Shown: one piece after another, positions 8,616 to 16,590 of the stretch
Layout of the letters: the number at the start of each line of letters is the position of its first letter
Position numbering within the stretch: position 1 is the first letter of the stretch
Source of the DNA: Faucicola osloensis_B
GTDB taxonomy: Bacteria; Pseudomonadota; Gammaproteobacteria; Pseudomonadales; Moraxellaceae
Direction: 5' to 3'
DNA length: 36,099 bases
Assembly (NCBI GenBank): GCA_964211495.1
Contig: CAXORL010000013.1
Location: 1 to 36,099, forward strand
Program-made: the position numbers and the translations under genes
The notes under the pieces: model-generated
What the model was told of the DNA's origin: nothing
The model's database searches: none
The model's input: only the letters and a program-made list of their open reading frames with translations

Positions 8616-8748
8616 CAGAATTTGGTTGGCTTGACCGCCACCCCAAGAAATGAAGTCGATAGGGACACTTACCAACTATTTGGGCTTGCCCAAGGAATGC
8701 CGACCGACTACTACAGCCTAGAAGACGCTATCAAAGACGGTTATCTTG
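8616..8748 (+). pseudogene. Fragment of a type I restriction HsdR-like helicase
   Basis: Conceptual translation from about 8622 gives LVGLTATPRNEVDRDTYQLF and then PTDYYSLEDAIKDGYL. TATP is helicase motif III, and the rest matches the region after it in HsdR-like restriction subunits. Only about 40 codons remain. The frame begins after the kinase stop and is broken at 8749, where an IS66-type end starts. It is not translated as a gene. Confidence 0.65.
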
Positions 8749-8905
8749 GTAAGTATCCGACCATCCCCTATTGCGGTTGCCAAACATGAGGCAACAACTC
8801 ATCAATATCCCTATCTTTATGGGTCGGCAGACGTTTCAGCACATCAGACAAGTAAGCATAAACATTCAATCCATTCAAACGAGCCGACTGGATAAGCGAC
8901 ATGAT
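8749..8905 (-). pseudogene. IS66-family end with the transposase C-terminus
   Basis: The complement encodes MSLIQSARLNGLNVYAYLSD and then LPTHKDRDIDELLPHVW, ending at a stop at 8768-8770. This is the C-terminal tail of IS66-family TnpC. The sequence GTAAGTATCCGACC at 8749 fits the terminal repeat of such elements and sits exactly where the HsdR homology ends. The rest of the element is gone, cut off by the MITE at 8906. Confidence 0.7.
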
Positions 8906-9298
8906 GGGGTCAGCACAGAATTCGGACCATAATGTACGCTAAGGAATTTTGTCGAGTTTTAGGGGTCATCTGAGCATTCGGATCATAATGTACGCTAAGT
9001 AATTTTGTTGGGTTTTATTCCATTTTTTAGTCAAAAATTGTAGCAAATTTTTACTAATTGATAGAATTGGCATCATATCAAACACTTTTAATCAAAAATT
9101 TACGCAATTTGATTATATTGGTTTTGGTAGATAGCAGAAAGTCGATAAACAGGCAGAAGATTAAGAAGATAAAAAAACCTATGAAAAACATGTGTTTTCC
9201 ATAGGTCGTTCCAATGATGAGTTTTACCTATCACAGTAATTTAAATACCAAACAAATGTACTTACCGCCCTATATGGTCCGAATTCTGTGCTGACCCC
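8906..9298 (+). mobile_element. MITE copy A with perfect 26-bp terminal inverted repeats
   Basis: The ends 8906-8931 and 9273-9298 are perfect 26-bp inverted repeats, beginning GGGGTCAGCACAGAATTCGG. No transposase is present. The interior has a hairpin at about 9179-9206 (CCTATG and CATAGG arms around TTTTC/GAAAA) and an AT-rich core that reappears inverted in copy B (15028-15357). The left end is duplicated in tandem: a diverged second copy starts at 8962, 56 bp in. No target duplication is visible. Confidence 0.75.
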
Positions 9299-9549
9299 AA
9301 ACAGGTCTGCAAAGATTATTACCACCCGAATGATTTTCTCGAGCAAGGCGTAAACCTTGCGCCTTATTACCCTTTTCCTATCGGATAAGAAAAGCCAATA
9401 AGGGTTATATATAATAGATTTTTAAAGGAAAACAATAAAAGATGTCAAATATTATTTTAAATAATAACTTAATAATAAAATAGATCAAATGCTTCTATTA
9501 CAGCACTTGTGGTTTTTAAGAAAAAGTCGTAATATTAGCATTACTTAAA
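9299..9549. other. Short orphan reading frame and leader of the replicase gene
   Basis: Bases 9299-9388 read KQVCKDYYHPNDFLEQGVNL and then APYYPFPIG before a stop. This looks coding but has no start and no family I recognise, so it is probably gene debris. GCAAGG (9343-9348) and CCTTGC (9355-9360) form a hairpin. Downstream, GGTTTTTAAG (9511-9520) and CTTAAAAACC (9544-9553) form a perfect 10-bp inverted repeat at the edge of the replicase leader. Confidence 0.4.
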
Positions 9550-9666
9550 AACCAAAAAGCCACCTCTGGTAAAGGTGGCTTAGTGGCGATATTCATTAGA
9601 TATTAACCCAATAAAATAATCTGTTGTGGTGACTATTATTTTACTGGTTGATAGCTATTTTTGCAA
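9550..9666 (-). ncRNA. Probable antisense RNA controlling the ColE2-type replicase
   Basis: On the minus strand, TTGCAA (9661-9666), a 17-bp spacer and TAAAAT (complement of 9638-9643) make a strong sigma-70-like promoter. About 50 bases downstream of the expected start lies a GC-rich hairpin, AAGCCACCT (9557-9565) and AGGTGGCTT (9573-9581), followed on this strand by a run of T, i.e. an intrinsic terminator. The transcript would be roughly 80 nt, complementary to the leader of the replicase that starts at 9690. ColE2-type plasmids control Rep synthesis with exactly such an RNA, so I infer copy-number control. Confidence 0.6.
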
Positions 9667-9689
9667 CCATTAAAAAATAGTAGTTAGTC

Positions 9690-11117
9690 ATGTCAGCGTT
9701 ACGAAAACCCAATTGCTCTCTCACTTATTATCCGCCCCGCTACCTTAGAAAAGACAATCTTATTGGCAACCTTTCTTTAATTGATGAAAAAAATCATCAA
9801 GAATGGTTTTCAATAATCAAAAAAAATTATGATATTGTATCTAAGACCAATTTTAATTGGTCGTTTTGGGATGCTGAACAATATGTCATTAAGCAAGGAT
9901 GGATACCGTTCAACTACCCACAGCTCCATGCTATACGCCTCTTAGCTATTGGTAGTTACGTTAGACCAGAAAGGCTTATAGAACTAAATATTTTTATCAA
10001 TGATGGTCAGCCACAAGCAGTACGTTTTAAGAAACAACACCGTCAACCGACTAGCCGCTATGACTTCGTACTAATTGATCCTAATAAGTGGCAACAATAC
10101 GAGCCATTACAGCGTTTTTATAAATATCTACCCAAACGTCCTTATTGTAGTAACTGCAAGGACAGCCAAGCCTTTATTTTAGATAAAGATAAGGCGATAA
10201 GGTTAAGCTATATCCAACCTAACCACCCTTTGTTTGCCCAGTGTTTAGCGTTTGATGTTGATGACTTGAAAGGGCGGTCAGCTTGGACAGCTTGGAAAGA
10301 CTACAACCTACCCCCGCCTAACATTATTGTCAAAAATCCCCTTAAAGACAGTTGTCATTACATTTATTTGCTCAAAATACCTGTGACCAATGCCAGAGAT
10401 TTAACACAGCGAGCAGTCAAGCACCTAGATGCTATTCATAAACGTATGCGTGTTTTGCTTCAAGCTGATTTGTCTTTCTGTGGCAGTCGCATAAAGAATC
10501 CATTTTCAGCTAAACATGATACTTTTGTTAGCGGTGCAGAGCCGTACACGCTTGAACAGCTTGCCGAAAATCTAGACCTATATACTGATGTATATTGGGA
10601 GGAAATCAACGCAGAGCGAGCCAAAGACAAAGAGCGTAAAAAGTTATCTATTGATGAATTACATGGCTATTTGGGGCGTAATCACGCTATCTTTGATAAA
10701 GTGAGATTTATTGGATATCGTAACTCACATTTATCATTTAATCAGTTATACAAGTTATTGCTTGCCGAGTGCCAGCAATACAATGCAGAGTATTACAGCA
10801 GCGACCCTTTGCCGCACAACGAGCTGACACACATCGCTAGATCAATTACACGCTTTTGCAAGTCAAGTCTCTTCGGTCAATACAACGAAAAATCAACCGC
10901 TAAATTTAGCAAGCTTCAAGCATTTAGAGCCAACCGAGCCAATGCCCAGGGTGCTAATTCTAAGGGCGGTCAAGCACGCTCAGCGACTTATGCTCCCAAA
11001 CGTACCTTAGCTGATGAGATGAGTAAACAGGGGCTTAAAAACAGCGTGATTGCTCAGACTTTAAACGTAACCACTAAAACGCTTAGAAATTGGGGAATTT
11101 TTGACAAAAAATCCTAG
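9690..11117 (+). CDS. ColE2-type replicase (RepA/primase family) with a long N-terminal extension
   Basis: This is a 475-residue plasmid replication initiator. The central part (about 165-300) matches the PF03090 replicase/primase domain: LAFDVDD supplies the acidic pair, followed by W-x-DYNLPPPNIIVKNP and SCHYIYLL. A PriCT-like region follows (about 325-410: GYLGRNHAIFDKVRFIGY). The C-terminus (about 435-475) has KNSVIAQTLNVTTKTLRNWG, a helix-turn-helix for origin binding. The first 160 residues are an extension that I do not recognise, with the pair YCSNC. ColE2-type Reps are usually nearer 300-350 residues. In that family the protein makes its own primer RNA at the origin. It is the second replicon of this plasmid and is probably controlled by the antisense RNA just upstream. 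Confidence 0.82.
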   Translation: MSALRKPNCSLTYYPPRYLRKDNLIGNLSLIDEKNHQEWFSIIKKNYDIVSKTNFNWSFWDAEQYVIKQGWIPFNYPQLHAIRLLAIGSYVRPERLIELNIFINDGQPQAVRFKKQHRQPTSRYDFVLIDPNKWQQYEPLQRFYKYLPKRPYCSNCKDSQAFILDKDKAIRLSYIQPNHPLFAQCLAFDVDDLKGRSAWTAWKDYNLPPPNIIVKNPLKDSCHYIYLLKIPVTNARDLTQRAVKHLDAIHKRMRVLLQADLSFCGSRIKNPFSAKHDTFVSGAEPYTLEQLAENLDLYTDVYWEEINAERAKDKERKKLSIDELHGYLGRNHAIFDKVRFIGYRNSHLSFNQLYKLLLAECQQYNAEYYSSDPLPHNELTHIARSITRFCKSSLFGQYNEKSTAKFSKLQAFRANRANAQGANSKGGQARSATYAPKRTLADEMSKQGLKNSVIAQTLNVTTKTLRNWGIFDKKS

Positions 11118-11152
11118 CCCTAAAAAAGAGAAAGTGCCGCCGTAATCAGATA

Positions 11153-11362
11153 TTAGCCCGTAGGGGTTGTTATATCACCAACTTGACAGTCATTAAGCAG
11201 CTCATTGAGTTTTGGACGCTCAAGTTTTGCGCCACTTTCATTCTCAATATAAAACTTGGCAATAACCAAGTGATGTGCAGTAGCAAAATCAATGAGACTC
11301 TGTTTGGCACGTTCAGCATTTTGTTCAGCAGTACTTGCTCTTAAATAAGCTCTAACGAACAT
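11153..11362 (-). pseudogene. Truncated serine recombinase
   Basis: This frame encodes only the first part of a resolvase catalytic domain (AYLRAST with its Ser nucleophile, then AERAKQSL and IENESGAKLERPKLNELL). It runs through QVGDI and then leaves the family for a short nonsense tail TTPTG before the stop. The intact paralogue at 2127 continues past GDI with LLIESMDRLTRL. The loss of the rest of the catalytic domain and the whole HTH makes it inactive. The break, at about 11170, lies just after the replicase gene, so it marks a junction between the ColE2-type replicon and the next module. Confidence 0.82.
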
Positions 11363-11780
11363 GTTTATCCTTTTTTACGTTAGTTTGGGTCATACTACTA
11401 AATTAAATCAGTTAGGGTTATAAGTAAACGTAAAATAGGGTTCTATTTGATATTTTTTTTGCGTTAATTTGGGTGTGCCTAAAGTACAGTATAAAAATAT
11501 TATTCCCTCTACTGTGTTACCTATAAAAGTAGTTAAGCGAAATCATTCTTTACACTAAATGACCTTTGTCGATTTTAGGAATAGTCGTAAAAATGTCTTA
11601 GCGTAGTATATTTATATTTTTTTGCTGCTAGCTGCCTGTTCATCAAGCTGCCTCTTTAAAAGATTGTCATTTTTTTTCAAAAAATTCTCCAATGCCGTTG
11701 TATTTTTAAAATTCTTAATTAGCCATAATTCCTATTACCCAAACGGGTAAAAAACCTAACTTACTTTAAGGAATTTTAAA
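11363..11780. other. Intergenic region with possible recombinase sub-sites
   Basis: No gene is seen in these 418 bases. ACGTTAGTTTGGGT (11377-11390) and GCGTTAATTTGGGT (11461-11474) are direct repeats 84 bp apart upstream of the broken recombinase, and could be relics of its res site. TTACCC (11735-11740) and GGGTAA (11745-11750) form a small palindrome ahead of the 11781 gene. Confidence 0.35.
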
Positions 11781-11951
11781 ATGGCTAAAACAACTATGAC
11801 CTCTCAAGCTGCTTCACGTATTCAATCAGCAACTGCCAAAGCCAATGGTGGACAAGTACCAGCAAATTCGTTTGCTGCTCGCGCTCAGTCATCGGCTGCA
11901 AAAGGCAATATTGATGCTAACAGTTCAACTAATACCAGTAACAGTAAATAG
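11781..11951 (+). CDS. 56-residue SMP-like (seed maturation protein-like) small protein
   Basis: This small gene starts at ATG 11781, ten bases after a good ribosome site AAGGAA, and stops at TAG 11949-11951. The protein begins MAKTTMTSQAASRIQSATAK and contains VPANSFAARAQSSAAK. These two motifs are the hallmarks of the SMP repeat first described in plant seed LEA proteins and also found in bacteria. It is Ala/Ser/Gln-rich with a polar Asn/Ser/Thr tail and is probably unstructured or helical on demand. A protectant role is only suggested by the family. It precedes the HicA-like gene by 68 bp on the same strand. Confidence 0.75.
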   Translation: MAKTTMTSQAASRIQSATAKANGGQVPANSFAARAQSSAAKGNIDANSSTNTSNSK

Positions 11952-12019
11952 TTAAAAACCAACCACCATTACTTGTGATAGGGATTAATTCTCTATTACA
12001 GCTTATTTGGAGTTAGTTC

Positions 12020-12214
12020 ATGCGAAAATTCAGCTTAAATAAAGAAATCAATAAGTTAGTTAAAATATTACTAAAAAAAGGTTGGCAATACCGTTCAGGT
12101 AGAAAACATGATATTTTGATAGCACCCAATAATCGACGTTGTTCTATCCCAAGTAGTCCCAGTGACTATCGTGCTACTCAAAATTTTTATCAAGATGTAG
12201 ATCGTTTATTTTAG
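12020..12214 (+). CDS. HicA-like small protein
   Basis: This 64-residue protein has the HicA/YcfA-type layout: an N-terminal helix (NKLVKILLKKGW), then a strand with GRKHDILIAP (His30 at the family's catalytic position), then RCSIPSSPSDYRATQNFYQD. HicA toxins are double-stranded-RNA-binding fold mRNA interferases. GGAG lies 7 bp ahead of the ATG. No HicB antitoxin follows; instead a 773-residue ankyrin protein starts 10 bp after the stop. Either it is a stand-alone HicA-like protein or the ankyrin protein is its partner. Confidence 0.65.
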   Translation: MRKFSLNKEINKLVKILLKKGWQYRSGRKHDILIAPNNRRCSIPSSPSDYRATQNFYQDVDRLF

Positions 12215-12224
12215 GAGTATTCCA

Positions 12225-14546
12225 ATGAGTAATCTGACAATATTTCCCACGCCTTTAGAACAAATTAGAGGATTAGTTAATCTTTTTGATCTGCGTCCAG
12301 ATTTTGACAGAAAATTTAAGAAAAATGTTTACAACAATAATTTTTCAATGACCCTAGTAATAGCATATGTAAAAAGTTATTTATTCAAACCTATGTCAGA
12401 TATTTTGGGTGAGAAGAAGGCTTTATATCTGCAAAAGCGTTTTGAAGATTTTCTTGATTCTTATCTAAAGCATATCGTAGCTGATGTATTTGTACAACAT
12501 CTTTCTAGAGAAGAAATTGTTCCTATTTTGGCCCAATTTTACTTTCCATGTATTGTCTATGATTATGTTTTAACCGATTTACCTTTGAATGAAGACAGTT
12601 TACCTATTTTTGCAGAAGCATTTAATCCAAAGATTAAATCCATGAAAACTGTTTTAAGTTGGTTTGATGAAAATGCTGATTGGCAGGCGTACTTATCAAC
12701 GCTAAATAGAGAAGAAAAAGACAAAATTAATCGTTGGCGTAATGGCGATAATTTACCTTTTTCACAATCGATAAAAAATATTGCAAATAATAAAAATTTA
12801 CATTACGTAGCTTTTTGGCTATGGATAGCAAGGGCATTAGACGAGCTTCGTCGTATGACAGGCACTGATGGTTTCTTTGAGTCAATGTACGCCGTCCTTA
12901 CATGTAAAACTGAGCAAAACAGGAACACAAAGCTTAAATATTTACAAAATAACTTTTTTACACAGATTGAGCTAATCAGGAAGGATAAAAATAGTAAGCT
13001 GATTGATTTTTGGGAGATTTTAAATGAATTAGATATTGCTCTTCACATCAATGCGATAAAAGACGAAAATACTAAGCTTCTTTCCCGCAAACAATTGGAT
13101 AAGGCTTTTAGCATTGCAAAATTGCATCAACTATCCGAACATTATATTGCAGAGCTCTATTGGTTAGAAGCTCGCTGGCATTTATACTCAGGAAACTTGA
13201 AAAAATCCGTCGAATATTATGAGAAAACGTTTGACAAAGCACTTTTTGGTATGGGTAGTCATTTAGCAAGTCTTATTCAAGAATGCTTGGTCGCAGCCTC
13301 ATATCTTGAAGAAAGTCAAAAATGTGCACAACGAATATTCTTGGCTCGATTAAAAAATGCGGCTACATGTTTTGGTTATGAGCTTTCTGCTATTCAAACA
13401 CTAACAGAAAAACTTAACCATAAAGAGGTGGTCGCTGATTGGGAAGTAGAGATGTGGGCAAATAGTTTTCACGTAATATTTCCTATACACAGCTATTTTC
13501 TAGGAACAAAATATCCGCCAGTCTATGCATATCAGAAACGTTGTAGTATTGAAGATGAAATCAAACAGATAAAGCCAAATTATAAAAACCCTAATAAAAC
13601 GATAGGTTTCGCTGGGAAACGGATGCCACAGTTAGTACTATTTTCTTTCTTACACTGTGATAGTGAAGGTAATGATAAATATCTAAAGACTCTTAAAAAG
13701 TTATTAGAAGAAGGGGCGAACGTTAATCAGCTATCTTCAAATGGTGAATCTGCACTGCTATTCGCCTTGGAAGCGATGGATTTAGAAGCAATGCCGTTAG
13801 CATCACAAGATAGACGACTATTTGATTTGCTAATTGAATATCCCCATAAGCCGGAAACTATAAACCATTCAACCACTAAACGTGAGAAGTTTGCATTAAT
13901 GCAAGCCGTTAAAACAGGTCGTCCTGATGTTGTCGAAAAAATACTAAAATTAGGTGCAGACGCTAATCAACTTGATTTATTAAAAGTTAGTCCACTGTTT
14001 CAAACATTAAGGCTAATAAATAAACTCAGCATGGGTAAAGATAGATTACATAAAATCTACCAGCAGTCTATCCAAAAAAATAAAATTGATTTCAATGAAA
14101 CTGAAAAAGAATACTTTAGACGAGAGCATGGGGCGACAGGGGGACTTAGTCATAGTATGTTCTATTCTAACTTAGCTCATCAATGGAACGTTAAGGCAAA
14201 TCATCCTGGTTCATGGCAGCTCTTAAAAGAGATTATGAATATAGGTCTAGAATTAGAATTTGAGGTCTTAGAAAAATATACTTCATTAGAAGACCTGTAT
14301 AACATTGTCCAGCTTTTGTTAGAAGCAGGAGCCGACCCAAATCAGCCTCATACAATTTCAACCATGTCGAATTACACACCACTTATGTATGCGGTAGAAA
14401 TCAATGACCCTATCGTTTTTGACTTATTGAAAGAAAAAGGCGGTGATATGAGTTTAAAGGTGACTGCAAGCAATCAAAGTAAGCTCATAGACTATACGCT
14501 TTCTGACATTAAGGCAAAATGGCAAAGCGATAAAATTAAATTGTAA
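12225..14546 (+). CDS. Large ankyrin-repeat protein
   Basis: This 773-residue, mostly helical, soluble protein has no signal peptide. Residues 1-480 match nothing I recognise; the segment WLEARWHLYSGNLKKSVEYY (about 308-327) looks like a TPR-type helix pair. The C-terminal part carries ankyrin repeats: LKKLLEEGANVNQLSSNGES (near 488), VEKILKLGADANQLDLLKVS (near 570), and LLLEAGADPNQP with YTPLMYAVE (near 697-725). Ankyrin repeats bind proteins, so the C-terminus is probably a recognition module. AGGAG at 12213-12217 overlaps the stop of the HicA-like gene, so translation of the two is coupled. Function is unknown; a partner or guard of the HicA-like protein is one possibility. Confidence 0.75.
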   Translation: MSNLTIFPTPLEQIRGLVNLFDLRPDFDRKFKKNVYNNNFSMTLVIAYVKSYLFKPMSDILGEKKALYLQKRFEDFLDSYLKHIVADVFVQHLSREEIVPILAQFYFPCIVYDYVLTDLPLNEDSLPIFAEAFNPKIKSMKTVLSWFDENADWQAYLSTLNREEKDKINRWRNGDNLPFSQSIKNIANNKNLHYVAFWLWIARALDELRRMTGTDGFFESMYAVLTCKTEQNRNTKLKYLQNNFFTQIELIRKDKNSKLIDFWEILNELDIALHINAIKDENTKLLSRKQLDKAFSIAKLHQLSEHYIAELYWLEARWHLYSGNLKKSVEYYEKTFDKALFGMGSHLASLIQECLVAASYLEESQKCAQRIFLARLKNAATCFGYELSAIQTLTEKLNHKEVVADWEVEMWANSFHVIFPIHSYFLGTKYPPVYAYQKRCSIEDEIKQIKPNYKNPNKTIGFAGKRMPQLVLFSFLHCDSEGNDKYLKTLKKLLEEGANVNQLSSNGESALLFALEAMDLEAMPLASQDRRLFDLLIEYPHKPETINHSTTKREKFALMQAVKTGRPDVVEKILKLGADANQLDLLKVSPLFQTLRLINKLSMGKDRLHKIYQQSIQKNKIDFNETEKEYFRREHGATGGLSHSMFYSNLAHQWNVKANHPGSWQLLKEIMNIGLELEFEVLEKYTSLEDLYNIVQLLLEAGADPNQPHTISTMSNYTPLMYAVEINDPIVFDLLKEKGGDMSLKVTASNQSKLIDYTLSDIKAKWQSDKIKL

Positions 14547-14561
14547 ACGAAATTTTACTAT

Positions 14562-14590
14562 TTACAACCATTGTAATACCTGTTTATACT
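14562..14590 (+). promoter_or_regulatory. Sigma-70-like promoter of the 14647 lipoprotein gene
   Basis: TTACAA (14562-14567) and TATACT (14585-14590) are separated by exactly 17 bp. The lipoprotein start follows 56 bp downstream, behind ATAAGGA (14631-14637). The gene is therefore probably expressed apart from the ankyrin operon. Confidence 0.55.
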
Positions 14591-14646
14591 GAAAAACCGC
14601 TCAAAGCTTAGCTTTAGCCCCCTTTCCCTTTATAAGGATTTTAAAA

Positions 14647-15018
14647 ATGAAAAAATTTTTGCCAATCATAGCAGCCTTAGGATTAGCTGCTTGCTCTTCT
14701 ACACCGCCTGCCCAACCTAGCGTCAGTAGAGGCACAACTGCAGTCATTGTCACTCGACCTAGTATAGGTTCAGCAAGTTCTTGCCAAGTCAATGTTTATT
14801 TGGATGGTAATTTTGGCGGCAAGCTATCTAATGGCAGTTCTTTAAGGTTAGTTACTAGCCCAGGTGAACACGATCTTTATGCTGAGATACCGCAAGGGTA
14901 TTGCGATGCTAAATCTGATCAAGTGGTGCTAAGAATTAATCCGAATCAAAGAAAATATTACTCGATTGATTTACGCAATTACAAATTGAAGATAACCCAA
15001 GGTGTTACACCGCGATAA
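14647..15018 (+). CDS. DUF2846-like lipoprotein
   Basis: This 123-residue lipoprotein has a short signal peptide with lipobox GLAAC (Cys16), so it is membrane-anchored. The mature part (about 30-110) reads TTAVIVTRPSIGSASSCQVN, then VYLDGNFGGKLSNGSSLRLV and SPGEHDLYAE. This is a small beta-sandwich of the PEGA/DUF2846 type, in which a surface-exposed domain presents a hairpin. It is the last gene before the second MITE. No specific function can be assigned. Confidence 0.75.
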   Translation: MKKFLPIIAALGLAACSSTPPAQPSVSRGTTAVIVTRPSIGSASSCQVNVYLDGNFGGKLSNGSSLRLVTSPGEHDLYAEIPQGYCDAKSDQVVLRINPNQRKYYSIDLRNYKLKITQGVTPR

Positions 15019-15027
15019 GCTAGTTTA

Positions 15028-15357
15028 GGGTCAGCACAGAATTTGGGCCATATTCTACGCTAAGGAATTTTGTAGAGTATGATACCATTATAAATCAGCT
15101 TGATAATAGGACTAGCCTATGGAAAACATCTGTTTTCCATAGAGTTATTTATTTTCTTAATAGGTTGCCTATAATAGGCTTTGTGCTATCTACTAAAACC
15201 AATATAATCAAATTGCGTAAATTTTTGATTAAAAAGGTTTGATGTAATTTCATTTACATGAATTATTAAGAAATTTCCTCATTTTTGGGTGATAAATGGA
15301 CTAAAAATCAACATAATCCCTTAGCGTACAATATGGCCCAAATTCTGTGCTGATCCC
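15028..15357 (-). mobile_element. MITE copy B, inverted relative to copy A
   Basis: Terminal inverted repeats of about 35 bp (from GGGTCAGCACAGAATTTGGG at 15028, matched by the complement ending at 15357) bound a transposase-free element. An internal hairpin CTATGGAAAAC/GTTTTCCATAG lies at about 15117-15142. The core at about 15184-15245 is the reverse complement of the core of copy A, with only a few differences. It lacks the 56-bp end duplication, which accounts for its shorter length. It begins ten bases after the lipoprotein stop. Confidence 0.75.
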
Positions 15358-15424
15358 TTGTAATCAAAATACTAGTCACTGACCCCTGCTGTCAAGAACG
15401 GAGAAAAACACTTGGTAGATTATG

Positions 15425-16279
15425 TCAGGCAGCCTGACGGTAAAAGTCTTGGAACACCTGGGCAGGTGATTTGAATCCTAACCCTTTTTGTATTCCTTGA
15501 CGGTTGTAAAAAATCTCAATATACCTTGTCACATCAGCGATGGCTTGCTGACGGGTTTCATAAATTTTATGATAAACCAGCTCATTTTTTAGCTGACCCC
15601 AGAAACTTTCAATCGGAGCATTATCATAGCAGTTGCCTTTTCGGCTCATTGAACCTGCAAAACCATGTTTCTCAATGATTTGGCGATACTGATAACTGCA
15701 ATATTGGCTGCCTCTATCAGAATGCACGATGAGCCCCTTGGTAGGTCGTTTATACTTAATGGCATTGTTTAATGCCTGGCATACTAAATCAGCCGTCATG
15801 CGTTTATTTAACGCATATCCCACGATTTCTTTGCTGTATAGGTCTTTGACTGCTGCTAGATATACCCAGCCTTCGTTTGTCCAAATGTAGGTGATGTCAC
15901 TGACCCATGCGGTGTTTGGGGCAGTGACAGCAAATTCTTGTTTGAGCAGGTTGTCATACACAGGCTTGTTGTGATTTGAGTCTGTCGTGGTTTTAAAACG
16001 TTTGTGACGTTTGCAGTAAATGCCGTTTTTTTGCTTGATTTGCCGTACCATGTACAGGCTGATGTCATGCCCTTGATTGGTTAAATGCTGATGCAAGCGT
16101 TCATGCCCGTAGCTTTCTTTAGTATCCATATGGGCTGATTTAACCAGTAGTTCACAGCGGTTGTGGTGCTGCTTGCGTTTGCTAATGCCTCGTTTTAGCC
16201 AGTCATAGTAGCCTGATAGGCTGACTTCAAATAACCTTGCCATGCATTGTATAGAGTAGCTTAAGCGATGTTCTTGCAT
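15425..16279 (-). CDS. IS3-family transposase OrfB
   Basis: This 284-residue integrase-core transposase has an HTH_21-like N-terminus (YGHERLHQHL) and an rve domain with D128 (WVSDITY), D188 (VHSDRGSQY) and E224 (NAPIESFWGQLKNE), the typical D-x59-D-x35-E spacing. It is normally made as an OrfAB fusion by -1 frameshifting at the A-AAA-AAG heptamer at 16324-16330 near the end of orfA. From there its frame is open through to MQEHRLSYS. It looks intact. Confidence 0.92.
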   Translation of the reverse strand: MQEHRLSYSIQCMARLFEVSLSGYYDWLKRGISKRKQHHNRCELLVKSAHMDTKESYGHERLHQHLTNQGHDISLYMVRQIKQKNGIYCKRHKRFKTTTDSNHNKPVYDNLLKQEFAVTAPNTAWVSDITYIWTNEGWVYLAAVKDLYSKEIVGYALNKRMTADLVCQALNNAIKYKRPTKGLIVHSDRGSQYCSYQYRQIIEKHGFAGSMSRKGNCYDNAPIESFWGQLKNELVYHKIYETRQQAIADVTRYIEIFYNRQGIQKGLGFKSPAQVFQDFYRQAA

Positions 16280-16293
16280 AAAGGCGTACTTGG

Positions 16294-16590
16294 CTATTGG
16301 TTCTTGGCAAAGTACGCCGTTGCCTTTTTTAGGATTTCTCGTTCTTCTTGAGCGATTTTTAGTTGTTTTTTTAGGTCTTTGATTTCATCCAAGGCGGCTA
16401 TAAGTTCAGGGTTATAGTTTTGTGTTCCTGCAAGTACACCACTTTCAGCCTTCTTGTGCCAGTTTGCTAGTGTGTTCATAGGAATACCCAGCTCTTTAGC
16501 CGTTTGACTGATGTTGCCGTTGTTTTCTTTGACTTTGGCGATGGCTTCGGCTTTGAAACTTTCGCTGTATTCTACTCTTTTCTTGCTCAT
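16294..16590 (-). CDS. IS3-family transposase OrfA
   Basis: This 98-residue protein has an N-terminal helix-turn-helix (ESFKAEAIAKVKENNGNISQ, then TAKELGIPMNTLANWHKKA) that binds the IS ends. A C-terminal leucine-zipper helix (IKDLKKQLKIAQEEREILKK) handles dimerisation. The heptamer A-AAA-AAG at 16330-16324 lies in phase for a -1 shift onto the OrfB frame. Made alone it usually acts as a repressor of transposition. Confidence 0.9.
   Translation of the reverse strand: MSKKRVEYSESFKAEAIAKVKENNGNISQTAKELGIPMNTLANWHKKAESGVLAGTQNYNPELIAALDEIKDLKKQLKIAQEEREILKKATAYFAKNQ

Noticed and set aside
14601..14792. A 63-codon minus-strand frame
   Set aside because: It is antisense to the lipoprotein signal peptide and its upstream region, with no supporting signals.
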